Assembly (NCBI RefSeq): GCF_016820515.1
Contig: NZ_JADHDV010000025.1
Span: 1 to 55,846 of the forward strand
Direction of reading: 5' to 3'
DNA: 55,846 nucleotides
Source of the DNA: Pseudoxanthomonas beigongshangi
GTDB taxonomy: Bacteria > Pseudomonadota > Gammaproteobacteria > Xanthomonadales > Xanthomonadaceae
This document shows, piece by piece, positions 20,278 through 29,400 of this stretch. The notes under the pieces are model-generated. The model had not been told where the DNA came from, ran no database searches, and was given only the letters and a program-made list of their open reading frames with translations. Within the stretch, counting starts at the first letter, position 1. Every line of letters begins with the position of its first letter. The translations under genes were made by a program, and so were the position numbers.

Positions 20278-21455
20278 GCCGTTTCCTCCACGTTCGGTAG
20301 TTCAAACACCTGCCGCAGATAACGCACGTAGCCCTCGTCCTCGCACATGCTCTTGCCGGGCGAATCGCTCAGCTTGGCGACCGGCTGACCGTTGCAGCGG
20401 ATCATCTTGATGACAATCTGCAACGGGGTTGGCCCCAGATCGTTGGTCAGGTTGGTGCCGATGCCGAACGCCAGCCGACAGCGGCCACGAAAGCGTTCGT
20501 AAAGCCGCAGCACTTTCTCGACGTCCAGGCCATCGCTGAACACCAGCGTCTTGGTGCGCGGATCTATGCGCATTCTTTCCAGGTGCGCGAGGATTTCCTC
20601 ACCCCATTGGAGCGGCTCTCCCGAATTGTGGCGCATGCCGTCGAACAGCTTGCAGAAGTACAGATCGAAATCGCGCAGGAACGCCCTCAGGCCCACCACG
20701 TTCGACAACGCGATCCCCAGATCGCCGCGATATTCCTTGGCCCAGATATCGAAAGCCACCGCCTGCGAATCGCGCAGGCGCGGACCCAGTGCCTGGAATG
20801 CCTGCAGCCATTCGTGCGCCATCGTGCCCAGCGGGGTCATGCCGTATTCGCGCGCGAAGTACACATTGCTGGTGCCGACGAATTGCGCCCCCAGCCCAGC
20901 CTTGAGAATCGGCAGCACGCGCGCATGCCAATCCCGCGAGTAACGGCGCCGGGTGCCGTAGTCGGCAATGACGCAATCCTCGCCGCCTTCGCGCAGACGC
21001 GCGATCTTGGCATCCAGCCGGCGTTCGCCTTCCGCGACGTCGGCAACGCCCGCATGGCGGAACCAGACCTCGTTGATGATCGCCAGCAGCGGCACCTCGA
21101 ACAGGATGGTGTGAAGCCAGGGACCGACGATGTCGAGTTCGATTTCCCCGGGAATCGTCGGTGAGGCCCGCAACCGGATGTATTTGCGATCCAGGTGGAA
21201 CAGGCCGAGGAAATCGGCGAAATCCGACTTGATGAAACGCAGCCCGCGCAGATAATCGAGTTCATCGGTCCGGAAGCGCAGCGTGCACAACGCATCGATT
21301 TCCGCGGAAATCTCATCGAGATGGTCCGCCAGCGGGACGCCCGGCGTGCGGCACTTGAAGCGGTACTGCACCTGCGCGGCTGGATAGTGATGCAGGACCG
21401 CCTGCATCATCGTGAACTTGTAGAGATCGGTATCGAGCAGCGAGGTGATGATCAT
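20274..21455 (-). CDS. pncB: nicotinate phosphoribosyltransferase
   Basis: PncB makes nicotinate mononucleotide from nicotinate and phosphoribosyl pyrophosphate, the salvage entry to NAD. The 393-residue protein matches the bacterial PncB length. Its N-terminus [20 protein letters not shown], the phosphorylated-His region EFGTRRRYS-like [24 protein letters not shown] and [18 protein letters not shown] are family signatures. The ATG at 21455 begins exactly at the family start; an in-frame ATG at 21509 adds 18 unrelated residues. Its stop overlaps the def start in an ATGA junction, so the two are co-translated. Confidence 0.96.
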   Translation of the reverse strand: MIITSLLDTDLYKFTMMQAVLHHYPAAQVQYRFKCRTPGVPLADHLDEISAEIDALCTLRFRTDELDYLRGLRFIKSDFADFLGLFHLDRKYIRLRASPTIPGEIELDIVGPWLHTILFEVPLLAIINEVWFRHAGVADVAEGERRLDAKIARLREGGEDCVIADYGTRRRYSRDWHARVLPILKAGLGAQFVGTSNVYFAREYGMTPLGTMAHEWLQAFQALGPRLRDSQAVAFDIWAKEYRGDLGIALSNVVGLRAFLRDFDLYFCKLFDGMRHNSGEPLQWGEEILAHLERMRIDPRTKTLVFSDGLDVEKVLRLYERFRGRCRLAFGIGTNLTNDLGPTPLQIVIKMIRCNGQPVAKLSDSPGKSMCEDEGYVRYLRQVFELPNVEETA

Positions 21456-21548
21456 CGGGCCGGGCCGTGCGGGAGCGCCGTCAGCATACTCCACGCGTTC
21501 CAGGCGCATGCGCCGTGTCCGCCGCCGCGACGACAGGCCCCGGCGGGG

Positions 21549-22406
21549 TCAGCGACGACGGAACAGCAACCGCAGCGCCACCGTCGCGAAATGCGCCCAG
21601 ATCGCACCGAATACTCCGATGCGCACTCCCACGCCACGCTGGCTGGCCTCGAACTTGCCGAAATACCGCCACAGGCCCCGATGCTTGTGCCATTCCACGA
21701 AGAACGGCCGCGCGCGACTGGAGACGCCGCGGATATGCACCACGCGCACGCGGTTGGCCACGGCCACCAATGCGCCGGCCATACGCGCACGCCGGCACAG
21801 ATCGAGATCCTCCGCGTGCAACCGATAGCCCTCGTCGAACCCGCCAAGCCGGCGGAACAGCGAACGCGGCATCACCATCAGCGCGCCGGAGAGTGCTTCC
21901 AGCGGTTGCAGCGCCTGCGCATCGTCCACCTCCACGCCCAATCGCGAGGCGGCGCCCGGCGCGGTCAACATCGCGGCGAAATCCGGATCGCGGCGACGCG
22001 CGGCGGTGTCTCGAATCCCGGCTTCGTCCACCAGATCCGCACCCAGCAACGCTTCCCCACCGGTGGCGGCCGCCAGATCGCGCAATCGGGCCAGGGTATC
22101 CGGCAACACCTGCAGATCCGGATTCACGAACGCCAGCCAGGGCGATGCCGAATCGTCCGCGCCCTGGTTGCAGCCGACCGAGAAGCCCGGATTGTCCGGA
22201 TTGGCGACGAAGCGTACGCGCGGATCCGCCAGCGCATGGCGCTGGACCACGCTCACGGTGTCGTCGCTGGATGCATTGTCCACCACCCGGATTTCCGCCA
22301 CGTCCACCGCATCGCGAAGGCGCTGCAGGCAGTCGTCGATGGTGCTGGCGCTTTCGTGGGTGACGACGATCGCGGCGATGGCCGTTTCGTGCTCCGGGAT
22401 TTTCAT
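21549..22406 (-). CDS. family 2 glycosyltransferase (rhamnosyltransferase-like)
   Basis: A 285-residue GT-A glycosyltransferase, probably cytoplasmic and membrane-associated, adding a sugar to a cell-envelope glycan. It shows IAAIVVTHESASTIDDCL (about 9-26), VVDNASSDDT, NPGFSVGCNQG, FVNPDLQ (the DXD-like region) and GGFDEGYRLHAEDLDLCRRA. The last is the acidic ED motif common in dTDP-rhamnosyl transferases. The ATG at 22406 is preferred because the preceding 35 residues of the longer frame are basic and unlike the family. Donor and acceptor sugars are unknown. Confidence 0.85.
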   Translation of the reverse strand: MKIPEHETAIAAIVVTHESASTIDDCLQRLRDAVDVAEIRVVDNASSDDTVSVVQRHALADPRVRFVANPDNPGFSVGCNQGADDSASPWLAFVNPDLQVLPDTLARLRDLAAATGGEALLGADLVDEAGIRDTAARRRDPDFAAMLTAPGAASRLGVEVDDAQALQPLEALSGALMVMPRSLFRRLGGFDEGYRLHAEDLDLCRRARMAGALVAVANRVRVVHIRGVSSRARPFFVEWHKHRGLWRYFGKFEASQRGVGVRIGVFGAIWAHFATVALRLLFRRR

Positions 22407-22538
22407 ATTCTGTATATCAATATCATCACCCAGCATTTGGCGGCACAATTTCCGAGACAGCCTTCCTGCAAAGCTCGAAATCTTCTTCCTTTTCTGACGA
22501 GCCCATGACACGAGCCATGGGCTCGTACGCGGATAAGG

Positions 22539-22817
22539 CTACCTGAGTGTCTTCTTGCAGGTCATTATCGCAGTGACCTGCCAAAAACCGCCTCTTGGCC
22601 GCCAGTACACATACCGCGCAAGCACACAATCTCTGTAGCCTTGCCTTGACGCCATGGTTCTCGCTGTCCACATGGCCTTTGAAAGGGCTGATTCGACTGA
22701 GCCCCATTCCGCAGTGGCCGTGAAACTAGCCGTTATTTCCGTAGCCCGTGCATCCCGGATTCCGGGAAGAACATATCCCAACATCAGCACACCGAGACAA
22801 ATTGACTTCACCTTCAT
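22539..22817 (-). CDS. small secreted protein of unknown function
   Basis: A 92-residue hypothetical protein with a signal peptide (about 1-25; MKVKSICLGVLMLGYVLPGI then RDARA). The mature part has two Cys and several aromatics (YVYWRPRGGFWQV). Good support for the start comes from AGGGAG 7-12 bp upstream of the ATG. I recognise no family. A second minus-strand frame (22426-22707, 93 codons) overlaps it and ends in a protein-like acidic tail, so a frameshift joining the two is possible. The sequence is clearly poorer in G+C than its neighbours. Confidence 0.5.
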   Translation of the reverse strand: MKVKSICLGVLMLGYVLPGIRDARATEITASFTATAEWGSVESALSKAMWTARTMASRQGYRDCVLARYVYWRPRGGFWQVTAIMTCKKTLR

Positions 22818-22932
22818 GAGTTGAACTCCCTGTGTTTAACGGCATTGCTGCAATAGCGCAGCATCTTGCTTCTATGCCTAGACAACAGCGAGTTCAACTA
22901 ACATTGAAATATGGGTCTTTTTGTGCCGAGAA

Positions 22933-23781
22933 TCACTGGAACAATTGGCGCTGTGGCTCTGGCGAGCCAATGTCCATGTAGATCCTTGTCAAGTTCTCCC
23001 GATAAGGCCGTAGTGGATCTTCCATCAAGCAACCCGCGAGTCTCGCGTGCCAAGCAGGCCAACGCGCATTGATAGTGTCCATATCGCCATCGGCGGGTAG
23101 GCCTTCGCCGCCACGCGCGACGAAAGCAGTTTCACACAAGGCATTTCGCCAGCCCAGACCGGCGAGACGCAGCGATAAATCGATCAGCGCTGCATACCAA
23201 GACATATAGCTGCTGGCATCCAAACCCCCAGCACGCTTGCGGGCACTGCCTCGAAGAGCGACGGCATGTGCTACCGCAGCGGGTAGTTCAGGATGTGCCG
23301 GCGGCATCCCCGCACACGCACGCGCCGTGCGCTCGAAGTCAGCGGGCGGAGGTGATATTTCTCCTAGACGTGGCCAGGATGCAGCTTCGCCTGCATTGCA
23401 CCACGGCGTGGCAGTAGCGATGGATGCATCACGGGCGAGACAGGCAACCATTTGCTGAAGCCAGCCCGGTAGCGGTTGTGCATCCGGCGCGAGGATCACC
23501 ACATCGGCATCGCCGCAGGCACGGAGCATTTCGTCTAGATGCGCGACTTCGCCGACCGGGCGCGGACGTCGGGTGTAGTCCGCCTGCAGTCGCGTGCGCT
23601 GCAGCCAACGTTCGACGATGGCAAGCCCACGTGGGCTTGCCTGTGCGTCATCGGCTAGCCAGATACGCGTCCCATCAGGTGTGCCCGCGTCTAGCGACCC
23701 CAGACATGCGTCCAGTGCATCATCGTCCACGCCGATTGGCAGCAGGATGATGGGCAACTGCAACGCGCTGGCGCCGGTCAT
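22933..23781 (-). CDS. glycosyltransferase-like protein coupled to the type II secretin gene
   Basis: A 282-residue protein resembling a family 2 glycosyltransferase. It has a nucleotide-binding-like start (LPIILLPIGVDDDALDACLG) and an internal DADVVILAPDAQPLPGWLQQM with a DxD-type acidic pair. ARKRAGGLDASSYMSWYAALI resembles the acceptor helix. It lacks a clear ED motif, so activity is uncertain. Its ATG overlaps the gspD stop by 4 bp, and it is the last gene of the xps operon. A role in glycosylating or capping a secreted protein is only an inference from position. It shares the lower G+C of this stretch. Confidence 0.7.
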   Translation of the reverse strand: MTGASALQLPIILLPIGVDDDALDACLGSLDAGTPDGTRIWLADDAQASPRGLAIVERWLQRTRLQADYTRRPRPVGEVAHLDEMLRACGDADVVILAPDAQPLPGWLQQMVACLARDASIATATPWCNAGEAASWPRLGEISPPPADFERTARACAGMPPAHPELPAAVAHAVALRGSARKRAGGLDASSYMSWYAALIDLSLRLAGLGWRNALCETAFVARGGEGLPADGDMDTINARWPAWHARLAGCLMEDPLRPYRENLTRIYMDIGSPEPQRQLFQ

Positions 23782-25991
23782 TTTTTTTCAGGTGCGTACA
23801 AGGGCTTCATGGAACGGAATCGGCGGCCATATTCATCGGTGAGATTCCGCGCATCCTGGGGATCCCTGACGATGGTCGGCGTCAATAGAATGATCACCTC
23901 CTGTCGATCCGTGTTCTGGCGCTTGTTGCCGAACAGACCACCGATAATTGGCAGCTTGGTAAGACCAGGAAGCCCTCGCGATCCATTGTCGACCGAGTCA
24001 CCGATCAGGCCCGCGAGCATGATGGTATCTCCGGTGCGGACAGCAGCTTCGGTCTTCAGGCGTCGGGTATCGATGGGCACATTGCATCCGGTGGTGGTGT
24101 CGTCACAGCTAGCCGGTCGCGCACCAGGTGAACTGACTTCCTGGACTAGGTCCAGGAACACCATCCCGTCCTTGGTGATGCGAGGACGCACCTTCAGGAT
24201 CACACCCGTATCCAGGTATTGAACCTGGCTGTATGTGTTGGAAGTTTGGTCCGGAGTAATGCTGACCGAATTGATCGGAATTTTGGTGCCGACATTCAAT
24301 GTGGCTTCTGCGTTGTTGCGCACCAGGACAGACGGAGTCTGCAGCAATTGAACGTCCGTAACGTCCTCCAGTGCTTCGATGATGGCGGCCGCATTCTTGC
24401 CCAGGAAGGTCCAGCCCAGACCCGGCGCGTTTGCATCGCCCCGGATGCTGCCGCTGATATCACCCCAGATGCGCCGACCAGCTGCACTGGCTAGGCGAGC
24501 CTCGTTCACCACCGCATTCTCGAAAAACCAGTTCACGCCGTAACTGAGTTTCCCCGTCAGTTTGACCTCGGCCACCTGTGCTTCGATATGGACCTGCATC
24601 GGCATGATGTCGAGCTTTTCGATAACATCCTTGATCGACTTCCATGCACTGGCGCTGGATCGCACCAGCAGCGTATTAGTCTCATCCACCGCAGCCACGC
24701 CCACCCGGTCGCCCTCGACCTGCAGCGTGACCGAACCATTGCCGTCGCGACGCGGATTCAGACTGAAGCCACCATTACCCAGCCCACTTCCCGAACCGCC
24801 TCCAACGCCACTATTGCCACCGGTCACGCTGCCAGTATCAAAACCGTCGCTCTGTTGGCCCAGCAAGCTACTGTCACCCAGTTGCGTCGGATCCGCGCCA
24901 GGCATCAGCGAGGCATTGCCGTTGCCGCCGGTGGTATCGCCGCGGTTTCCGCTGCCGGAACCGAACACCTCCGCCAGCCGCTGCGCCAAGTCCTTGGCCT
25001 TGATGTACTTCAGTTCGTACGAATACAGTCGCGCGCCCTCGCCCGCGCTGTCGATGCGTTCCAGCCACTGCTGGATCTGATCCAGGTAGGCTGGCTGCGG
25101 GGTGATCACCAGCACGGCGTTGGCGCCCTCCAGCGGCATGAAGCGGAACATGCCGGCGCTCGGGGTCTTGCTGGTTTCGCCGAACACCTTTTCCAGATCC
25201 GCGACCACCTTGGTGGCCTGCCCGGTTTCCAGCGGGAACACGCCCACCGACATGCCCGAGAGCCAGTCGACATCGAACACCTCGACCGTGCGCAGGTAGT
25301 TCTCCAGTTCCGAACGGGTACCGGCCAGGGTGATCAGGTTGCGGGTGGTGTCGATGTTGACGATGGCGTTGGGGCGCGCGTACGGCTCCAGCACCTTCTT
25401 CATCTCGGTGGCGCCGATGAAGCGCAGCGGCACCACCCGCACCTCGTAGCCGCGCGCGTTGGCGGCGCCGCCGGTGCGCGGGGCGACCGTGCCGACCATC
25501 GCCTGGTCGGCCGGCATGATGTTGTAGCGGCCGTCGCTGTAGACCATGCGCGCGTTGTTCTGCGCCAGCACCTGTTCCAGCAGGGTCATCGCCTGCGCGG
25601 GCGACACCGGCTTGGGCGTGCCCAGGGTGACCGTGCCCTGCACGCCGGGCGCGATCACGTAGTTCTGGCCGAGCATGTCGCCGAGGATGGCCTTGACCAC
25701 CGCGTGCACGGATTCGCCTTCGAAGTTGAAACTGGCCGAACCCGAGCTGGCACCGCCCAGCGACGGCATCGGCGCCGCCGCCGCGCCACGGTTGATCATC
25801 TGGCCGCTGCCGCGGCGGATCACCGGCCGGGGACCGCTTTCGGGTTCCTCGGTTTCTGACAGCGGCGAGGTCTGGGCGGTACCCGGGGTGGCCGGGGTTT
25901 CTCCGGCGCGCCGGACGTCCGGCGTGGGCGCGGTGGCGCAACCCGCCAGCAGGCCCAGGCAAACGGAGAACAGGAATAGGCGTGACTTCAT
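23778..25991 (-). CDS. xpsD: type II secretion system secretin (XpsD/GspD)
   Basis: XpsD forms the outer-membrane multimeric gate for folded exoproteins. The 737-residue protein is a lipoprotein (LLAGC, Cys18). A proline-rich stretch precedes the N0-N3 domains (about 80-455), with SNFEGESVHAVVKAILGDML-like N0. A Gly/Asn-rich loop lies near 345-400. The secretin domain (about 470-715) has AQVAEVKLTGKLSYGVNWFF, the VLVRNNAEATLNVGTKIPI core, LMLAGLIGDS and TKLPIIGGLFGNKR. The C-terminal portion is less GC-rich than the N-terminal portion. Start ATG follows xpsN by 9 bp. Confidence 0.97.
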   Translation of the reverse strand: MKSRLFLFSVCLGLLAGCATAPTPDVRRAGETPATPGTAQTSPLSETEEPESGPRPVIRRGSGQMINRGAAAAPMPSLGGASSGSASFNFEGESVHAVVKAILGDMLGQNYVIAPGVQGTVTLGTPKPVSPAQAMTLLEQVLAQNNARMVYSDGRYNIMPADQAMVGTVAPRTGGAANARGYEVRVVPLRFIGATEMKKVLEPYARPNAIVNIDTTRNLITLAGTRSELENYLRTVEVFDVDWLSGMSVGVFPLETGQATKVVADLEKVFGETSKTPSAGMFRFMPLEGANAVLVITPQPAYLDQIQQWLERIDSAGEGARLYSYELKYIKAKDLAQRLAEVFGSGSGNRGDTTGGNGNASLMPGADPTQLGDSSLLGQQSDGFDTGSVTGGNSGVGGGSGSGLGNGGFSLNPRRDGNGSVTLQVEGDRVGVAAVDETNTLLVRSSASAWKSIKDVIEKLDIMPMQVHIEAQVAEVKLTGKLSYGVNWFFENAVVNEARLASAAGRRIWGDISGSIRGDANAPGLGWTFLGKNAAAIIEALEDVTDVQLLQTPSVLVRNNAEATLNVGTKIPINSVSITPDQTSNTYSQVQYLDTGVILKVRPRITKDGMVFLDLVQEVSSPGARPASCDDTTTGCNVPIDTRRLKTEAAVRTGDTIMLAGLIGDSVDNGSRGLPGLTKLPIIGGLFGNKRQNTDRQEVIILLTPTIVRDPQDARNLTDEYGRRFRSMKPLYAPEKK

Positions 25992-26000
25992 GCCGGCACT

Positions 26001-26792
26001 CTACTGATTCGGATTGGGTGGTGGCGCGGGCGGCGGAACCGCCTGGCCCTGTTGCTGGCGCATCTGCGCGCGGCGCGCCTCGATGCGTTTGCGGATCGCT
26101 TCCATCTGTTGCTCGGTGGTCATCGCCGGCTGCTCGGCCGGTTCCTGCGCCGGTTGGACCGGCACCACCTGGCCCGTGGCCGGCGCATTGCCCGGAGCGG
26201 GTTTTGGCGGCGCGTTGCCACCGGTCTGCGGCGGCACGGGAACCGGCGCGGCGATCGGCGGCGGTGTCCCCGATACGCTGGGCGGCTGGCCGCCCGTGCC
26301 GTCGAACACCCGCAGTTCCAGGGTGCGCCGCCCTTCCGGGCCTTCGAACACCGCGGTACGCGGCTGCAGGTCCACCAGCGTCCATTGCGGCGCGGCGCTG
26401 GCCGCTTCGCCCTGCTTGATCCGAACGCCTTCGCCACCCTGGCTGGGCTGCAGGATCGCCATCCGGAAGCCGGGCGTGATCAGCACGCTGGTCAGGACAT
26501 AGTCGAAGCTCGGCGCCTGCGCTTCGGCGTCGTTGGTCAGGTAGAACGGCTGCGGCCGCCGGGCCTCGTAGAACGGTGGACGCGCGACCAGTTCCGAGTA
26601 CTGCGCCAACGGTCCCAGGCGCTCCGGCGCCGCCTTGGGCAAGGTGGGCAGGCGCGGGGCGCTGCCCGGATCGTCGGCCAGCGGCGTGATGCGGCCGCCC
26701 AGGCCGGCCAGGGCCAGGATCGCCACCAGCACGGCCCAGCCGGCGACCGTGCCCAGCAACAAGGTGCGCGGACCGAGCGAATCAAGGCGCAT
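26001..26792 (-). CDS. xpsN: type II secretion system protein XpsN (GspC/N-like)
   Basis: XpsN of Xanthomonas is the inner-membrane partner that, with XpsL and XpsM, links the platform to the secretin, filling the role of GspC. The 263-residue protein has one N-terminal membrane helix (about 11-31, LLLGTVAGWAVLVAILALAG), then a periplasmic domain with an early homology-region core (SFDYVLTSVLITPGFRMAIL, near 93-112). A Pro-rich tail rich in PP and PQ repeats follows. It overlaps xpsM by 11 bp and precedes xpsD. The call rests mainly on position and architecture. Confidence 0.85.
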   Translation of the reverse strand: MRLDSLGPRTLLLGTVAGWAVLVAILALAGLGGRITPLADDPGSAPRLPTLPKAAPERLGPLAQYSELVARPPFYEARRPQPFYLTNDAEAQAPSFDYVLTSVLITPGFRMAILQPSQGGEGVRIKQGEAASAAPQWTLVDLQPRTAVFEGPEGRRTLELRVFDGTGGQPPSVSGTPPPIAAPVPVPPQTGGNAPPKPAPGNAPATGQVVPVQPAQEPAEQPAMTTEQQMEAIRKRIEARRAQMRQQQGQAVPPPAPPPNPNQ

Positions 26793-27435
26793 CGCCGCCC
26801 TCCGGCATCGTCATCGCCGCGGGCGCGGCGGGGGCGGTCGGCGCGACCACGCCGGGCTTCAGGTAGCCGTACAGATCGAAGGTGACGTCCAGCCCGCCCG
26901 TGCCGCCTTCCGGCGCCATGTAGGCGTAGTTGCTGGAGAGGATGTTGAGATTGTCCACGAACAGGCGCGGGCTGCCGGATTCGAGGGCATGCAGCACCGC
27001 GGCCAGTTCCGGGGTGCCGCAGCGCAGGCGTACCTGCACCGCCACCCGCGCGAAGCGCTCGCCGGTGGCCTGTGGCAACGGCGACTGGTTGGCGATGCCG
27101 CAGCTGCGGTTGCCGGGACTGGCTTCCTTGACCACGGCTTCCAGGCGCTGGACCAGGCCGGCGGTGGCCAGTTCGGTGCTGGCTTCGCCGAGGAAACCGG
27201 GACGCTGCGCCTGCAGGGCCAGCGCCGCCGCCAACTGCTTCTCCACCGCGGGCGCCTGCTGCAATTGCGTACGCACGCGCAATTCGCGCTCGCGCAGCGC
27301 CTGGATGCGTTCGTTCACTTCCAGCATCGGCTGGGTCCACCAGGGATGCACCAGGATCAGGTAGCCGAGCAGCAGCACGGCGGCCAGCAGGCCCAATGCA
27401 AGCCAGCGCTCGCGATCAGTCAGCGCGCTTGCCAT
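26782..27435 (-). CDS. xpsM: type II secretion system protein XpsM (GspM)
   Basis: An inner-membrane component that forms the XpsL-XpsM-XpsN platform. The 217-residue protein has a short cytoplasmic tail, a membrane helix (about 12-30, WLALGLLAAVLLLGYLILV), a coiled-coil (about 35-70) and a periplasmic ferredoxin-like domain. The start at 27435 (ATG with GGAG 7 bp before it) overlaps xpsL by 20 bp; an upstream in-frame ATG at 27540 would add 35 low-complexity residues and deeper overlap. The C-terminus is Ala/Pro-rich. Confidence 0.9.
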   Translation of the reverse strand: MASALTDRERWLALGLLAAVLLLGYLILVHPWWTQPMLEVNERIQALRERELRVRTQLQQAPAVEKQLAAALALQAQRPGFLGEASTELATAGLVQRLEAVVKEASPGNRSCGIANQSPLPQATGERFARVAVQVRLRCGTPELAAVLHALESGSPRLFVDNLNILSSNYAYMAPEGGTGGLDVTFDLYGYLKPGVVAPTAPAAPAAMTMPEGGDAP

Positions 27436-28555
27436 TCTGATCTCCGGTGCCGGGGGTGGGAGGGGCCGTGGTACCGACCAGCTGTGCGGTGAGGGTGAAG
27501 CGATCACGGCGGCGGGTCTGGTCCGGCTGCAGGGCGCCACTCAGCGCGGGCGAGCGCCACAGCGGAGACCCCTGCAGCTTGGCGACCAGCGAGGAAGCTT
27601 CCTGGCTCAGGCCGATCACGACCAGCCGATCACCTTCGATGGACATCTTTTCCAGATGGGTACCGTCCGGCAGCCGGCGACTGAGTTCATCCAGTACCTC
27701 GACCGCGGTCGGGCGCTGCGCGCGCGTACGCTCCAGCGCGTTCATACCCTCGACCAGGTCCACCAGTTGCTGTCGCTGCGCGGCGACCCGGCGCGCCTGT
27801 TCGGTGCGGGTGCGCAACGCGGTTTCGAATTCGTCGGCCGCGTTGCGCCGGTTGTCCAGTATCGTCCAGGCGGCGAACACCACCGCCACCAACGCAAGCG
27901 AAGCCAGGATCAGGTGCCAGCCGCGCATCGGCGCCTGCCGTATCCGGCGTTCGGCGGGCGCCAGCAGGTTCACGCCCAGCGGTGTTCCCTGCAGGGCAGC
28001 GACGTCCACGCCGGCCAGTTCACTGGCCAGGCCACCCAGCGGCGCCAGCGCGGCGTCGAAGCGCGCCCTCGGGATGACGATCAGATCGACTTCGAGCTGG
28101 CCATCCTCGCGCCGCTGGCGCAGGCTGGCGTCGTAGCAGACATCGTCCGCGCCGAAAGGCGTCTGCCGATCGATCTCGAATCGCACCACGTCGCGCAGTC
28201 TGTCCGCCGCCGCCGCGGGCAACACCAACGGCCGTCGCAACACCGCGTCGGCCGGCAGCAGCAGCCAGCGCGGCAGGCCGGCCATGCGCTTGCCGAGCAG
28301 GCCGTCGAGATCGCCGGCCTCCAGCGGCAACGGCAGGCGGGCCAGCTCGCGCACGCCTTCCGTGCTCTGCCACGCCAGTACCCCCTGATCCTCCTGCTGG
28401 CTCAGCAGCAGGCGATCCTGGGTCAGGCCCAGCAGCGAGCGCCAGCGGTGCGGCAGCCAACTGGCCAGCGCCCTGCCCCACCATCCGAGCAGCCCACCGG
28501 CTCCCGGCAACAGGCGCGCGCGCAGGCTGTCCATGCTGTCGCGGATCGTGCTCAT
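27416..28555 (-). CDS. xpsL: type II secretion system protein XpsL (GspL)
   Basis: XpsL anchors the ATPase XpsE to the membrane platform. The 379-residue protein has a large cytoplasmic actin-like domain (1-210; it contains WLLLPADAVLRRPLVLPAAA and FEIDRQTPFGADDVCYDA), a single membrane helix (about 214-236) and a periplasmic PilN-like domain with a coiled coil (about 240-375). It overlaps xpsK at the start by 4 bp. The order K-L-M-N and the membrane topology fit the Xanthomonas cluster. Confidence 0.95.
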   Translation of the reverse strand: MSTIRDSMDSLRARLLPGAGGLLGWWGRALASWLPHRWRSLLGLTQDRLLLSQQEDQGVLAWQSTEGVRELARLPLPLEAGDLDGLLGKRMAGLPRWLLLPADAVLRRPLVLPAAAADRLRDVVRFEIDRQTPFGADDVCYDASLRQRREDGQLEVDLIVIPRARFDAALAPLGGLASELAGVDVAALQGTPLGVNLLAPAERRIRQAPMRGWHLILASLALVAVVFAAWTILDNRRNAADEFETALRTRTEQARRVAAQRQQLVDLVEGMNALERTRAQRPTAVEVLDELSRRLPDGTHLEKMSIEGDRLVVIGLSQEASSLVAKLQGSPLWRSPALSGALQPDQTRRRDRFTLTAQLVGTTAPPTPGTGDQNGKRAD

Positions 28556-29400
28556 GGCGGTGCAGTTCCCTCTTCCCAGCGCAAAACGGTGTACGCCATC
28601 CCCGGCACGGGACCGCCGCCGGCCCGTATCACCGCGCGCAACGTCGCTTCCCGTCCATCGCGAAGCGTCGCGTGGCTCTCGATACTATACGTGCCGCTTC
28701 CGCCGCCGACGAGTTGGGCCCCGGCCTGATCGGGAGGCAAAGCACGCTGGGCGAGGATCCGTTCGGCATCCAGGCCCATCGCGACCAGCACCGGTCCGGG
28801 CGCGTAATTGGCATCCGGCAAGGTGCGGCCGGAGTACAGGGTCAGGTAGGGCGCCAGCTGCTCGTAGTACTCGGATGTCATGCCCAGGACCTGCTGCAGT
28901 TCGGCCACGCTCTCGAACGGCGCGTCCTTGGCGCCGTATTCCAGGCCGGCCGCGGCGTAATCCGGATCCTCGGCGCCACCGCGCGGCTGTCCGAGCGAAT
29001 CGGCATCGCGCCAGTCGAGGATCGCGGCGGCCAGCTGCGGTGCGGTTTCCTCCGGCACGCCGCGCACCCGCAGCAGTTGTTCCAGCAGGCGGACGTCGGC
29101 CTGGTTCAGATCGACCTTGCCGCTTTCGTCGATCGCATTGATCCGCAGGCGGCTGCCGGAAAACATCCAGTCGTAGCCACGTCCATCCGGCATCCAGCGG
29201 GTCTGCGGCTGCTGATCGGCAATCCGCACCAATGCGTAGTCGATGCCGGCGCGGGCCAGTTCGCGGGCGACGGTGCCATCCCGCGCAACCTGGCCCTGCA
29301 GCGATTCCATCCGCGCGGTCACCGCGAACGCGCCGATCAGCGCCGCCAGCAAGGCGGTCAGCCACAGCACCAGCAACAGCGCCGCGCCGCGTTCGCGCAT
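28552..29400 (-). CDS. xpsK: type II secretion system minor pseudopilin XpsK (GspK)
   Basis: A 282-residue minor pseudopilin that caps the tip of the pseudopilus with H, I and J. It begins MRERGAALLLVLWLTALLAA, the non-cleaved-Phe variant of the pilin motif typical of GspK (no TLxE). The large globular domain contains KVDLNQADVRLLEQLLRVRG and YYEQLAPYLTLYS. The start at ATG 29400 shares one base with the xpsJ stop. The upstream frame extends another 52 codons but is Arg/Gly-rich and overlaps xpsJ. Confidence 0.93.
   Translation of the reverse strand: MRERGAALLLVLWLTALLAALIGAFAVTARMESLQGQVARDGTVARELARAGIDYALVRIADQQPQTRWMPDGRGYDWMFSGSRLRINAIDESGKVDLNQADVRLLEQLLRVRGVPEETAPQLAAAILDWRDADSLGQPRGGAEDPDYAAAGLEYGAKDAPFESVAELQQVLGMTSEYYEQLAPYLTLYSGRTLPDANYAPGPVLVAMGLDAERILAQRALPPDQAGAQLVGGGSGTYSIESHATLRDGREATLRAVIRAGGGPVPGMAYTVLRWEEGTAPP

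Noticed and set aside
22426..22707. 93-codon frame overlapping the small secreted protein as an independent gene
   Set aside because: No ribosome site or signal; kept only as a possible frameshift partner.
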